29,200 nt of DNA from an uncultured Anaerovibrio sp. (GCA_934196075.1 CAKPVW010000024.1:1-29200); one strand, 5' to 3'; counted from the stretch's first letter, positions 15,131-24,535 are shown. Notes: a model not told the origin generated them from the letters alone. Program-made: numbers and translations.

Positions 15131-16543
15131 ATGTTTAAGCGTATTCTTATTGCCAATCGTGGCGAAATCGCTGTGCGAATTATCCGAGCCTGCAAGGAAA
15201 TGGATATCGAAACCGTTGCCATCTACTCTGATGCTGACGCCAACGCCATGCATGTTCAGCTAGCCGACTTAGCTTACAATGTCGGCCCAGCAGATGCCAG
15301 CGAAAGCTATCTGAATATGAAGGCCATTTTAAATGCCGCCATTGAATCCCGAGCGGATGCCATTCATCCTGGCTATGGTTTTCTCTCAGAAAATGCAGAT
15401 TTTGCCGATATGGTCACCCGTGCCGGCTTGACCTGGATAGGCCCCTTGGCTGTTACCATCCGTCAGGTTGGAGACAAGGATGTAGCCAGAGCTGCTATGG
15501 AGCCATCTGGCATACCTATGTCCAAGGGCAGCGACCCTCTTACCGATAATGAAATGGCCATGGAAGCTGCCAAAGATGTAGGCTATCCTGTTATCCTCAA
15601 GCCTGTTTCCGGCGGCGGTGGCAAGGGCATGTATGTAGCCCACAATTCCAAAGAGCTGCATGAAATTCTTCAAGTGGTAGATTTAGTAAAAACAAAATTC
15701 TATTTTGAACATTATATTGAGCGTTCCCGCCATATTGAGGTACAGATTGTAGCCGACAACTATGGCTCCATTATTCATCTTGGAGAGCGTGAATGTTCCA
15801 TCCAGCGGCGAAATCAGAAGCTGCTGGAGGAATCCCCTTCCATTGCCTTGACTGAGGCCATGCGGGAGGAGGTAGGCCTGCTGGCGGTAAAGGCTGCCAA
15901 AAGCGTTCACTATACCAATATTGGTACTGTAGAATTCCTGCTGGATTTGTCCAATAACAAATTCTACTTTATGGAAATCAATCCAAGAGTTCAGGTAGAG
16001 CATGGCATTACGGAGGCTGTTACCGGCATTGATTTGGTACGCACCCAGATAAGGATTGCGGCTGGAGAACCTCTCCACATCAGACAGCGGGATGTGCAAT
16101 TCCACGGCCATGCCATTGAATGTCGCATCAATGCCGAGGATCCCAATCACAATTTCATGCCATCCCCTGGCAAAATTACCAAATGGCATGAGCCAGGCGG
16201 GCCTAGAGTTCGCTTTGACAGTGGCTTTACCGGAGATTTGTCCATTGAGCCATATTATGACTCCCTGATTGCCAAGGTAATTACCCATGGCAAAACCCGT
16301 GGCGATGCCATCAAGATTATGGAACGAGCATTGCAGGAGTTCCAGATTGAAGGAGTCAAGACCACTATTTCCCTCCATCAGCGGATTTTGGAGGATGATT
16401 ATTATCGCACTGGCAATATTGATACTCAGTTTATCAAGAACCGCCTTCATGTCTATGAGTCCATGCCTCCTAAAAAACATTCCCTGAAGGAACTGCAAAA
16501 ATACGCTCAGGAAGCAGATAAAATGATGTATTACCTCAACTAA
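15131..16543 (+). CDS. accC: Biotin carboxylase (AccC-type; possibly a pyruvate or acyl-CoA carboxylase subunit)
   Basis: The enzyme carboxylates biotin on a carrier protein using ATP and bicarbonate. It has 470 residues against about 450 for AccC. It shows KRILIANRGEIAVRIIRAC at the N-terminus, ADAIHPGYGFLSENADFA, the ATP-grasp glycine loop SGGGGKGMY (near residue 163) and GERECSIQRRNQKLLEESPS. The catalytic segment reads EINPRVQVEHGITEAVTG; EINPR is more usual in pyruvate-carboxylase-type subunits, while most AccC have EMN(P/T)R. A 25-residue C-terminal tail (KKHSLKELQKYAQEADKMMY) is extra. AGGAGG lies ten bases before the ATG. No biotin carrier or carboxyltransferase gene is adjacent, so the partner is unknown and accC is a family-level symbol. 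Confidence 0.82.
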   Translation: MFKRILIANRGEIAVRIIRACKEMDIETVAIYSDADANAMHVQLADLAYNVGPADASESYLNMKAILNAAIESRADAIHPGYGFLSENADFADMVTRAGLTWIGPLAVTIRQVGDKDVARAAMEPSGIPMSKGSDPLTDNEMAMEAAKDVGYPVILKPVSGGGGKGMYVAHNSKELHEILQVVDLVKTKFYFEHYIERSRHIEVQIVADNYGSIIHLGERECSIQRRNQKLLEESPSIALTEAMREEVGLLAVKAAKSVHYTNIGTVEFLLDLSNNKFYFMEINPRVQVEHGITEAVTGIDLVRTQIRIAAGEPLHIRQRDVQFHGHAIECRINAEDPNHNFMPSPGKITKWHEPGGPRVRFDSGFTGDLSIEPYYDSLIAKVITHGKTRGDAIKIMERALQEFQIEGVKTTISLHQRILEDDYYRTGNIDTQFIKNRLHVYESMPPKKHSLKELQKYAQEADKMMYYLN

Positions 16544-16560
16544 ATAATTCTAGGCCAAAT

Positions 16561-16609
16561 AAAAACTCCTAAGTCCAGCTTTTTCCAAAGCTCTACCTTA
16601 GGAGTTTTT
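16561..16609. terminator. Bidirectional terminator between accC and feoB
   Basis: AAAAACTCCTAAG / CTTAGGAGTTTTT stem with an inner AGCTTT/AAAGCT stem. It serves the convergent genes on both strands. Confidence 0.88.
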
Positions 16610-16620
16610 CTTGTTAAAAT

Positions 16621-19005
16621 TTAGGCTAAGCCAAATAGCAATCCCAGCTGATAAGTCAAAAAGGCTATAAACCAGGCAATGACGCATTGAAGCACTACCA
16701 CGGCTATAGCTGCTCCCCGTCCCCCCATTTCATTGCGAATGGTGGAAATAGCTGCCACACAAGGGGTGTACAGCAGGGTGAAAATCAGGAAAATCATGGC
16801 AGTAAAAGGCGTAAAGAGGGTATTTACCTTGTCTGCATTTCCCCCCAGCAATACTGTCAAGGTAGAAACCACGCTTTCCTTGGCAGCAAAGCCAGTAATC
16901 AAGGCAGTGGAAATCCGCCAATCCCCAAAGCCTAAAGGGCTGAAAATAGGGGCCACCACACTGCCCAGCAGAGCCAACATACTATCCTCAGGACTTGCAG
17001 CCAGATTCAATCTAATATCAAAATTTTCTAGGAACCATATCAGAACCGAAGCCACAAAAATAATGGTAAATGCCTTTTGCACAAATCCCTTGGCCTTATC
17101 CCAAATCAAACGCACAACGCTTTTGGCCGAAGGAATCCGATAATTAGGCAGCTCCATGACAAAGGGCACCGGCTCCCCTTTAAAGACGGTTTTCTGCAAA
17201 ATCAGGGCATAGACAATAGCGCAAATAATACCTAAAAGATATAGACTCAGCATAACTACAGCCTGATAGCCACGGGGAAAAAAAGCCGCTATCAACAGGG
17301 TATAAATTGGCAATTTAGCACTGCAGCTCATAAATGGTGTCAGCAAAATAGTCATTTTTCTATCCCGCTCACTGGATAGGGTTCGAGTGGACATAATAGC
17401 TGGCACACTACAGCCAAAGCCGATAAGCATAGGCACAAAGCTGCGGCCGGACAAGCCTATTTTTCGCAGCAACTTGTCCATCACAAAGGCTACTCTAGCC
17501 ATATAACCGCTGTCCTCCATAATGGACAGAAACAAAAATAGGGTAACAATGGTAGGCAAAAAGCTAATTACACTGCCAATTCCATTGCAGACACCTTCCA
17601 CCACCATAGCATGAACCACAGGATTTATCTGCCAAGCTGTCAGCCCTGCATCAATCAGATTAACAATACCATCAACACCGATTTCCATTAAATCTGATAG
17701 CCAGGCTCCCAGCAAATTAAAGGTCATCAGGAAAACCACCGCCATAATAGCCAAAAAACAAGGTATGGCTGTATACTTTCCTGTCAGCAGACGGTCAATC
17801 TGAACACTGCGTTTGTGCTCCTTGCTTTCATGGGGATGAACCACCGTCTTTTTGCAGAGAGACTCAATAAAATTAAACCGCATATCTGCAATGGCTTCTT
17901 CCCTATCCAGACCTGTTTCCGTTTCCAAAATGGAAACCAAATGCTCAAAAGCCTCCTGCTTTTCCGCTGGCAAAGCCAGCTGCTCCTCTATAGGCGCATC
18001 CTTTTCAATCAGCTTGGTGGCACAAAAACGTACAGGCAAATCCGCATTATTGGCTTCCATTTCCACCATATGAGCCACCGCATGAATACAGCGGTGAACA
18101 GCACCTAGGGACTCTCCCTCTCCCTCATCATCAGGGCAAAAATCAATTCTGCTGGGAACCTCCCCATATCTGGCTACGTGAATGGCATGATTCACCAGCT
18201 CGTCAATACCTTCGTTTTTGGCAGCTGAAATCGGCACTACGGGTATACCCAGCATTTTTTCCAGCCTATTGATACGAATACTGCCACCATTGGAACGAAC
18301 CTCATCCATCATATTCAAGGCCAGCACCATGGGAATATTCAGCTCCATCAGCTGCATGGTCAGGCAAAGATTCCGCTCCAGATTGGAGGCATCTACAATA
18401 TTGATAATGCCTGTTGGTTTCTCCTGCAAAAGAAATTCTCTGGTAACAATTTCCTCACTGGAATAAGGAGATAAGGAATAAATTCCCGGCAAATCCGTTA
18501 CCACCGCCTCTGGATGATTGCGGATAATACCATCTTTTCTATCCACGGTCACCCCCGGAAAATTACCCACATGCTGATTGGAACCAGTTAACTGATTAAA
18601 AAGAGTGGTTTTACCACAGTTCTGATTACCAGCCAAAGCAAAGGTAAGTTTTCTCCCCTTGGGCAAAACCGGTGCCTTAGCATGAGCCTCGTAGCTTTCA
18701 GCCTGCCCCAGCTCACCCATACCAGGATGGGGTACCGGTTCATAACGAACAGGATCTGGCCTTGCCTCAGCCTTTTTCTCATGAATATTCTCGATTTCTA
18801 TCTGAGCAGCCTCCGCCCGGCGCAAGGTTAGCTCATATCCCCGCACCTCAATCTGAATAGGGTCCCCCATAGGAGCAATCTTTTGCAATGTAACCTCTGT
18901 CCCCTTGGTAAGACCCATATCCAAGAGATGATGCCGCAGGGAGCCGCTGCCATTTACTTTTTTTATATATGCACTCTGCTTTAACTGCAGCTGATCCATA
19001 TTCAT
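16621..19005 (-). CDS. feoB: Ferrous iron transporter, FeoA-FeoB fusion
   Basis: FeoB is the inner-membrane Fe2+ transporter with a GTPase domain. Here a FeoA-type SH3-like domain is fused at the N-terminus (residues 1-75; KKVNGSGSLRHHLLDMGLTKG, QIEVRGYELTLRRAEA). A Pro/Glu-rich linker leads to the GTPase: G1 GNQNCGKTTLFNQLTG (near 125), G3 DLPGIYSLSPYS, G4 NMMDE and G5 SAAKNEG. The membrane core (about 400-790) includes the Gate motifs MLIGFGCSVPAIMSTRT and TPFMSCSAKLPIY. The frame extends to 19116, but the ATG at 19003-19005 has GGAG ten bases upstream. A second in-frame ATG lies six bases later. It is 794 residues long and monocistronic, with its promoter at 19047-19075. Confidence 0.95.
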   Translation of the reverse strand: MNMDQLQLKQSAYIKKVNGSGSLRHHLLDMGLTKGTEVTLQKIAPMGDPIQIEVRGYELTLRRAEAAQIEIENIHEKKAEARPDPVRYEPVPHPGMGELGQAESYEAHAKAPVLPKGRKLTFALAGNQNCGKTTLFNQLTGSNQHVGNFPGVTVDRKDGIIRNHPEAVVTDLPGIYSLSPYSSEEIVTREFLLQEKPTGIINIVDASNLERNLCLTMQLMELNIPMVLALNMMDEVRSNGGSIRINRLEKMLGIPVVPISAAKNEGIDELVNHAIHVARYGEVPSRIDFCPDDEGEGESLGAVHRCIHAVAHMVEMEANNADLPVRFCATKLIEKDAPIEEQLALPAEKQEAFEHLVSILETETGLDREEAIADMRFNFIESLCKKTVVHPHESKEHKRSVQIDRLLTGKYTAIPCFLAIMAVVFLMTFNLLGAWLSDLMEIGVDGIVNLIDAGLTAWQINPVVHAMVVEGVCNGIGSVISFLPTIVTLFLFLSIMEDSGYMARVAFVMDKLLRKIGLSGRSFVPMLIGFGCSVPAIMSTRTLSSERDRKMTILLTPFMSCSAKLPIYTLLIAAFFPRGYQAVVMLSLYLLGIICAIVYALILQKTVFKGEPVPFVMELPNYRIPSAKSVVRLIWDKAKGFVQKAFTIIFVASVLIWFLENFDIRLNLAASPEDSMLALLGSVVAPIFSPLGFGDWRISTALITGFAAKESVVSTLTVLLGGNADKVNTLFTPFTAMIFLIFTLLYTPCVAAISTIRNEMGGRGAAIAVVVLQCVIAWFIAFLTYQLGLLFGLA

Positions 19006-19046
19006 ATAGCCTACACTCCATTCACAACCATATATACACACCTCCC

Positions 19047-19075
19047 ATTTTAATACAAAATAACTTGTATGACAA
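19047..19075 (-). promoter_or_regulatory. feoB promoter with internal palindrome
   Basis: TTGTCA (19070-19075), 17 bases, TAAAAT (19047-19052) on the minus strand. The spacer holds the inverted repeat ATACAA-n6-TTGTAT (19053-19070), a plausible repressor site, but it does not match the Fur consensus. Confidence 0.6.
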
Positions 19076-19103
19076 ATTTTCCCCTGCATACAATCCCTGG
19101 AAC

Positions 19104-19196
19104 AAAAAAGGATCACCGACTAATGTATCGCCCATAAGGTTAGACCAAATAAATCCAACCCTATAGGGACAATATACAAGTCAGTAATCCTTTTTT
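19104..19196 (-). terminator. Long hairpin terminator after ileS
   Basis: AAAAAAGGAT / ATCCTTTTTT outer arms enclose further matched segments (GACTTGTAT/ATACATTAGTC; CCCTATAGGGTT/AACCTTATGGG), forming one extended hairpin of about 93 bases, 18 bases past the ileS stop. It is symmetrical, so it may act on both strands. Confidence 0.8.
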
Positions 19197-19213
19197 CATA
19201 TACTTTTTAAAGC

Positions 19214-22200
19214 TTATTTAACAGCCAGAGTAATATCCTCGCCGTTAATATTCCATTCCTTTACAAAGCCCTCAGTGGAACCATAAACCACCTTATCAGC
19301 CAGAACTACCTTCTTCAGGAAGTCCTCATTACGACTCATAATATCCACCAGCTTATCATTGCCAGCAGCATAAACAGTAATATGGTCTACTACCTGGAAA
19401 CCATTCTCCTTGCGCATGGTCTGGAGCTTGCTGATGATTTCACGAACAAATCCCTCCTCAATCAGCTCCTGACTAAGAGTAGTCTCCAGAGCAATAGTTA
19501 CATTGCCATAACGCTGAGTAGCAAAGCCCTCAGTCTGAGACATGGTAATATCCACATCCTCTGGCAGCAGCTCTACCTCGCCAGACTTCAAGGACAGCTT
19601 CAGCTTGCCGGTAGACTCCAGCTCAGCCTTGGCAGCATGGCCATTAATACCAGCCAGAGCAGCCTTTACCTCCCCAATCTGCTTGCCAACCTTTGGACCA
19701 AGTACCTTGAACTGAGGCTTGAAGCTATAGGAGAGATATTCCTCCATATCATCCTTGAAGGATACAGCCTTCAGATTCAGCTCGCTGGCTACAATCTCCT
19801 TGAAGAAATCATCCAGCTGACGGTCAGCCTTTACATACATATTGCCAATAGGCTGACGGTTCTTGATATTGGAAGCATTGCGGGCAGCACGTCCCAGAAC
19901 AACGATTTCCAGTACCAGCTCCATCTCTGCCTCCAGCTCAGTATCAATGAACGCCTCATTGGCTGCAGGGAAGTCACAGAGATGTACAGAAATAGGTGCC
20001 TTATCATCTACACTGCAAACCAGATTGCGATAAATGCTTTCTGTAATAAATGGTACCATTGGAGCAGCCAACTTCACTACAGTGGTAAGAGCAGTGTACA
20101 AGGTCATGTAGGCATTAATCTTGTCCTGATTCATATCCTTGCCCCAGAAACGCTCACGACTGCGGCGTACATACCAATTGGACAGCTCATCCACAAAGTC
20201 CTGCAATACCTTGGCAGTCTCAGTAACCTTGTAGCTAGCCAGATTGTTGTCTACAGCCTTAATCAAGGTATTCAGGCGGGACAACAGCCATTTATCCATA
20301 ACGGACAGCTTATCATATTCCAGCTCATATTTGGTAGCATCAAAATTGTCAATATTGGCATAAAGCACATAGAAAGCATAGGTATTCCAGAGAGTGCCCA
20401 TGAACTTGCGCTGACCTTCCTGCACTGCATCATCATGGAAGCGATTTGGCAGCCAAGGAGCACTATTTTCATAGAAATACCAGCGAATAGCGTCTGCGCC
20501 ATGCTTTCTCAGAGCATCCATAGGATCTACAGCATTGCCCTTGGACTTACTCATCTTCTTGCCATCCTTGTCCTGTACATGGCCCAGGACAATAACATTC
20601 TTGTAGGAAGCATTGTCAAAGAGCAAGGTGGAAATAGCCAACAGAGAATAGAACCAGCCACGAGTCTGGTCTACAGCCTCAGAGATGAAGTCAGCAGGAT
20701 AACGCTCCGCAAAAATCTCCTTGTTCTCAAATGGATAATGCCACTGAGCAAAAGGCATGGAGCCGGAATCAAACCAGCAGTCAATAACCTCTGGTACACG
20801 CTTCATTTCACCGCCGCACTCTGGACACTTAATGGTAACAGCATCGATATATGGGCGATGAAGCTCAATATCCTCTGGGCAGTTATCAGACATGGACTTC
20901 AGCTCGGCAATTGAGCCAATGGAGTGCTGATGACCGCAGGAGCACTCCCAAACATTCAGTGGAGTTCCCCAATAGCGGTTACGGCTGATGCCCCAATCCT
21001 GTACGTGCTCCAGCCACTCGCCAAAACGGCCCTTGCCGATGGCATCTGGAATCCAGTTAATGGTATTGTTGTTGGCAATCAACTGCTCCTTTACAGCAGT
21101 CATCTTGATGAACCAGGACTCACGAGCGTAGTAAATCAATGGCGTATCACAACGCCAGCAATGTGGATAGCTATGCTCAAACTTTGGTGCCTTGAAAAGC
21201 TTGCCAGTGGCCTTCAAATCATCCAGAATCAATGGATCTGCATCCTTAACAAAGGTGCCTGGCCAATCAGTGTCCTCAGTCATATTGCCCTTGGCATCAA
21301 CAAACTGTACGAAAGGCATATCATATTCCCGGCAAACTCTGGCATCGTCCTCACCAAAGGCTGGTGCAGTATGAACAATACCAGTACCATCACTGGTGGT
21401 TACATAGCCATCACACATTACATAAAAGGCCTTCTTCTTAATTTTGCCCTCTGCATATGGATAAAGAGGCTCATATTCACGATATTCCAAAGCCTTGCCC
21501 TTGAAGCGCTCCAGAACAGGATGCTCCCCTTCCTTATTGGCAAAAACAGACTCCACCAAGGCCTCAGCCATAATGAGGTTCTGACCTTCATAAGAAACCT
21601 TTACGTAATCAACCTCTGGATTTACTACCAAGCCCAGGTTGGAAGGCAAAGTCCAAGGGGTAGTGGTCCAAGCCAGGAAGTAGGTATTATCCTCGTCCTT
21701 AGCCTTGAATTTTACCATAGCGGAACGTTCCTTAACATCCTTATAGCCCTGAGCTACCTCATGGGAGGACAAAGGAGTACCACAGCGAGGGCAATAAGGT
21801 ACAACCTTGTGGCCCTTGTACAACAGGCCCTTCTTCCAGATTTCATTCAGTGCCCACCATACAGACTCAATATAATCATTTTCGTAGGTAATATATGGAT
21901 GCTCCATATCTGCCCAGAAGCCTACTACATCGGAAAATTCCTCCCACATGCCCTTGTACTTCCAAACAGACTCACGGCACTTCTTGATAAATGGCTCAAT
22001 GCCGTACTTCTCAATCTGCTCCTTGCCATCCAGGCCCAGCAGCTTCTCTACCTCCAGCTCAACAGGCAGACCGTGGGTATCCCAACCAGCCTTGCGGAGA
22101 ACCTTCTTGCCCTTCATGGACTGATAACGAGGCAGCATATCCTTAATAACACGAGTCAGCACATGACCGATATGAGGCTTGCCGTTGGCAGTAGGAGGGC

Positions 22201-22336
22201 CATCATAAAAGGTAAAGGTATCACACCCCTCACGGTTGGTGATACACTTGTTGGCAATATCATTTTCCTTCCAAAACTTCAGAACTTCGGCTTCTCTATC
22301 CACGAAGTTCAGATTCGTATCGACTTTGTTGTACAC
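19214..22336 (-). CDS. ileS: Isoleucyl-tRNA synthetase, long (IleS2-like) type
   Basis: IleS charges tRNA-Ile and edits valine. It has 1040 residues. The HIGH motif is KPHIGHVLTRVIKDM (near residue 55), followed by GWDTHGLPVELEVEK. The editing domain carries WTTTPWTLPSN and GTGIVHTAPAFGEDD. KMSKS is GKKMSKSKGNAVDP (near 590). Zinc-type cysteine pairs occur at PYCPRCGTP, CWRCDTP, ECSCGHQH and CPECGGE. Length, THGLPVE and the extended C-terminus point to the eukaryotic-like IleS2 branch, common in anaerobic Firmicutes and often less sensitive to mupirocin. The GTG at 22334-22336 lies seven bases after GAGGAGG; the frame itself runs to 22354. Expression is controlled by the T-box leader upstream. 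Confidence 0.95.
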   Translation of the reverse strand: MYNKVDTNLNFVDREAEVLKFWKENDIANKCITNREGCDTFTFYDGPPTANGKPHIGHVLTRVIKDMLPRYQSMKGKKVLRKAGWDTHGLPVELEVEKLLGLDGKEQIEKYGIEPFIKKCRESVWKYKGMWEEFSDVVGFWADMEHPYITYENDYIESVWWALNEIWKKGLLYKGHKVVPYCPRCGTPLSSHEVAQGYKDVKERSAMVKFKAKDEDNTYFLAWTTTPWTLPSNLGLVVNPEVDYVKVSYEGQNLIMAEALVESVFANKEGEHPVLERFKGKALEYREYEPLYPYAEGKIKKKAFYVMCDGYVTTSDGTGIVHTAPAFGEDDARVCREYDMPFVQFVDAKGNMTEDTDWPGTFVKDADPLILDDLKATGKLFKAPKFEHSYPHCWRCDTPLIYYARESWFIKMTAVKEQLIANNNTINWIPDAIGKGRFGEWLEHVQDWGISRNRYWGTPLNVWECSCGHQHSIGSIAELKSMSDNCPEDIELHRPYIDAVTIKCPECGGEMKRVPEVIDCWFDSGSMPFAQWHYPFENKEIFAERYPADFISEAVDQTRGWFYSLLAISTLLFDNASYKNVIVLGHVQDKDGKKMSKSKGNAVDPMDALRKHGADAIRWYFYENSAPWLPNRFHDDAVQEGQRKFMGTLWNTYAFYVLYANIDNFDATKYELEYDKLSVMDKWLLSRLNTLIKAVDNNLASYKVTETAKVLQDFVDELSNWYVRRSRERFWGKDMNQDKINAYMTLYTALTTVVKLAAPMVPFITESIYRNLVCSVDDKAPISVHLCDFPAANEAFIDTELEAEMELVLEIVVLGRAARNASNIKNRQPIGNMYVKADRQLDDFFKEIVASELNLKAVSFKDDMEEYLSYSFKPQFKVLGPKVGKQIGEVKAALAGINGHAAKAELESTGKLKLSLKSGEVELLPEDVDITMSQTEGFATQRYGNVTIALETTLSQELIEEGFVREIISKLQTMRKENGFQVVDHITVYAAGNDKLVDIMSRNEDFLKKVVLADKVVYGSTEGFVKEWNINGEDITLAVK

Positions 22337-22357
22337 AGTCTTTCCTCCTCGCAAAAT

Positions 22358-22614
22358 AAAAAAGCTCCTGTCCCAAAATAGGACAAGAGCTAAAATTCAA
22401 AATTGGGTGCCTTGCAACCACCTATTTCATGTACCATCATACACTATCTCTATAACGGGAGATCCCGGCACAGCCTAACACCAAATAGTCTCGACCTGCA
22501 GCTCCAAAGTGATTTTCATCTATCGCTACTGCTGCCGGACTCACACCCTCTCCGGCTCGCTGGGAGTATTCACCACAGACTACTTTCTTTATCGTCGCTT
22601 TATATATTCAACTG
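22358..22614 (-). promoter_or_regulatory. T-box leader specific for isoleucine
   Basis: Features run in order on the minus strand. Stem I carries AGAAAGTAGTC and the distal GCGAGCCGGAG ... GTGAGTCCGGC hairpin. The specifier region reads GAAAATCACTTTGGAGC, where ATC (22511-22513) is an Ile codon. A T-box-like segment AGGTGGTTGCAAGGCACC (22406-22423) contains TGGT (22417-22420), which pairs with the ACCA end of uncharged tRNA-Ile. Last comes a terminator AGCTCTTGTCC/GGGACAGGAGCT plus T6 (22358-22391). Uncharged tRNA-Ile is expected to favour the antiterminator and ileS expression. The T-box core departs from the usual GGTGGNACCGCG. Confidence 0.9.
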
Positions 22615-22620
22615 CGATGT

Positions 22621-22649
22621 ATTGTATCACAGCAGGCAAAAATTTTCAA
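22621..22649 (-). promoter_or_regulatory. Promoter of the ileS T-box leader
   Basis: TTGAAA (22644-22649), 17 bases, TACAAT (22621-22626) on the minus strand. The -35 lies eight bases past the exoA stop. Transcription should begin near 22614. Confidence 0.75.
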
Positions 22650-22657
22650 GCAAAAAA

Positions 22658-23410
22658 TCAGGACAACTCCAAGCCTACAGGGCAATGGTCACTGCCAAAA
22701 ATCTCATTGTAGATCGTAGCAGATTTTATCTGCGGCTGGAGACGGTTAGAGGTCAGGAAATAGTCAATCCGCCATCCAGAATTATTGGCTCTGGCCTTGC
22801 GGAGATAAGACCACCAGGTATAAGCCCCGGTTACATCAGGGTAAATATAGCGGAAGGTATCTGTAAAACCGGCTGCCAAAAGCTCCTCAAACTTGCCTCG
22901 CTCCTCATCGGTAAAACCAGCATTTTTGCGATTGGTACGAGGATTTTTCAAATCAATTTCGGTATGAGCCACATTCAAATCTCCACAGACAATAACCGGC
23001 TTCTTTTGATCAAGCTCCTGCAAGAACTGACGGAAAGCCACCTCCCACTCCATACGATAGCTGAGGCGAGCTAGCTCCTTCTGGGAATTGGGGGTGTAAA
23101 CCGTTACCAGATAGTAATCCTCCAGCTCCAAAGTAATTACCCGGCCTTCGTGGTCATGCTCCTCAATACCCAAGCCATAGGAAACACTCAAAGGCTCCAC
23201 CCGGCTAAAGACAGCAGTACCGGAATAGCCCTTTTTCTCCGCACTATTCCAATACTGCTTATATCCTGGCAATTCCAAAATAGCCTGTCCCGGCTGCATC
23301 TTGGTTTCCTGCACACAAAAAATATCTGCATCTACCTCACGAAAGGACTCCATAAAGCCCTTGGTCAAGCAGGCCCTCAGTCCATTAACATTCCATGATA
23401 CAAATCTCAT
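22658..23410 (-). CDS. exoA: Exodeoxyribonuclease III (AP endonuclease)
   Basis: A 250-residue ExoA/XthA-type enzyme that cleaves DNA 5' to abasic sites in base excision repair. All hallmark motifs are present: [19 protein letters not shown] (metal-binding Glu), [17 protein letters not shown] (catalytic Asp and Asn), [20 protein letters not shown] and the terminal [11 protein letters not shown] (catalytic Asp-His). The ATG at 23408-23410 has AAGGAG seven bases upstream; the open frame starts two codons earlier at a TTG. No terminator separates it from the ileS leader, whose T-box terminator could end read-through transcripts. Its own promoter was not clearly seen in 23411-23503. Confidence 0.96.
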   Translation of the reverse strand: MRFVSWNVNGLRACLTKGFMESFREVDADIFCVQETKMQPGQAILELPGYKQYWNSAEKKGYSGTAVFSRVEPLSVSYGLGIEEHDHEGRVITLELEDYYLVTVYTPNSQKELARLSYRMEWEVAFRQFLQELDQKKPVIVCGDLNVAHTEIDLKNPRTNRKNAGFTDEERGKFEELLAAGFTDTFRYIYPDVTGAYTWWSYLRKARANNSGWRIDYFLTSNRLQPQIKSATIYNEIFGSDHCPVGLELS

Positions 23411-23503
23411 ATACAAACTCCTTATTTTTATTTCTATAGCATAGTTTTTTAATTATCACTATCTTTAATTTTACCATCTAACCTGCTGACAGGCAAACAA
23501 AAG

Positions 23504-23552
23504 AAAAAGGAGCTGTTCCCAGATGATAATTACATCACCAAGGAACAGCCCC
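23504..23552 (-). terminator. Terminator of uppP
   Basis: GGGGCTGTTCC / GGGAACAGCTCC stem with an inner GATG/CATC stem, followed by TTTTTC on the minus strand, 49 bases past the uppP stop. Confidence 0.8.
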
Positions 23553-23601
23553 ATAACGGCAATCTCCCACCTTTACCGGCAGAGACTATTATTTGATTAG
23601 C

Positions 23602-24447
23602 TTATTCCAACGTTGGATCCCCTACCAAAAACAGGTAGGCAATAACGATAATACCCAACACTATACGATAATAACCAAATGCCTTGAAATCATTGTTCTT
23701 GATATACTGCAACAGGAACTTGATAGAGATAATAGATACCACAAAGGCTGTGGCCATACCTACTACCAAAATAAAAATTTCTGCTCCAGTATAATGGAAA
23801 CCAAATTTTACCAGCTTCAGCAGACTGGCGCCGAACATAACTGGAATCGCCAAGAAAAAGGTAAATTCTGCTGCCACATAGCGGGAAGCACCAAAGAGAA
23901 TACCACCCAAAATGGTAGAGCCAGAACGAGAAGTACCAGGCACCAGAGACAGCACCTGAAACAAACCGATAATAAAGGCTGTTTTGTAACTCAGCTTGTT
24001 CAAATCAGTTACTGCTGGACGGCGATTCTTATTGTAATTTTCCACCAAAATAAACATTACGCCGTAAAAAATCAAAGTAAAGGCCACCACAGGAGCCGTC
24101 ATAAAATGCTCCTCCATGTAGTGATTAAAGGTAAGACCGATTACGGCAGCTGGTATGCAGGCAAAAATAACCTTGTACCACAGCTGGAAAGTTTCCTTCT
24201 TCTCCCGCTTGGTTTTCCAATGGGAAAAAGGATTCAGCTTCTCAAAATTCAACACCACAACGGCCAAAATAGCACCTAGCTGAATAACCACCAGGAACAT
24301 ATCCATAAAAGCCTTGGACACATCCAACTGAATAAACTCATCCACCAGTATCATATGACCGGTGCTGCTAATAGGCAGCCATTCTGTCAATCCCTCCACA
24401 ATACCTAGGATAATAGTTTTTACTAACTCCATGATACTAAGATCCAC
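23602..24447 (-). CDS. uppP: Undecaprenyl-diphosphate phosphatase
   Basis: UppP (BacA) dephosphorylates undecaprenyl pyrophosphate at the membrane, recycling the lipid carrier for peptidoglycan and other surface polymers. It confers bacitracin resistance when abundant. The 281 residues carry multiple helices and both signature segments: [19 protein letters not shown] (residues 15-33) and [13 protein letters not shown] (near 165). GTG start at 24445-24447 with AAGGAGG seven bases upstream. It follows the TPM-domain gene by 88 bases on the same strand, with a separate promoter in between and no terminator, so it may be partly co-transcribed with the envelope module. Confidence 0.96.
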   Translation of the reverse strand: MDLSIMELVKTIILGIVEGLTEWLPISSTGHMILVDEFIQLDVSKAFMDMFLVVIQLGAILAVVVLNFEKLNPFSHWKTKREKKETFQLWYKVIFACIPAAVIGLTFNHYMEEHFMTAPVVAFTLIFYGVMFILVENYNKNRRPAVTDLNKLSYKTAFIIGLFQVLSLVPGTSRSGSTILGGILFGASRYVAAEFTFFLAIPVMFGASLLKLVKFGFHYTGAEIFILVVGMATAFVVSIISIKFLLQYIKNNDFKAFGYYRIVLGIIVIAYLFLVGDPTLE

Positions 24448-24484
24448 TTCATATCCTCCTTATCTTCAACACAAAAGCAGAGTT

Positions 24485-24513
24485 AGTATATCATATTAAA
24501 CACAAAATATAAA
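24485..24513 (-). promoter_or_regulatory. uppP promoter (extended -10)
   Basis: TGATATACT (TATACT at 24485-24490) with TTTATA (24508-24513) 17 bases upstream on the minus strand. Confidence 0.5.
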
Positions 24514-24535
24514 GTGCTGGTTTGACAAAATTTCC

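Noticed and set aside
19011..19031. Mini-ORF MVVNGV with a GGGAGG site upstream of feoB, as a regulatory leader peptide.
   Set aside because: The GGGAGG (19041-19046) directly follows the -10 box of the promoter at 19047-19075, so it would lie at or before the transcription start and not in the mRNA.
19382..20914. Long plus-strand open frame of 510 codons opposite ileS, and another at 20924-22381.
   Set aside because: Both lie antisense to the well-supported ileS gene, have no family motifs, and have a composition typical of complement reading.
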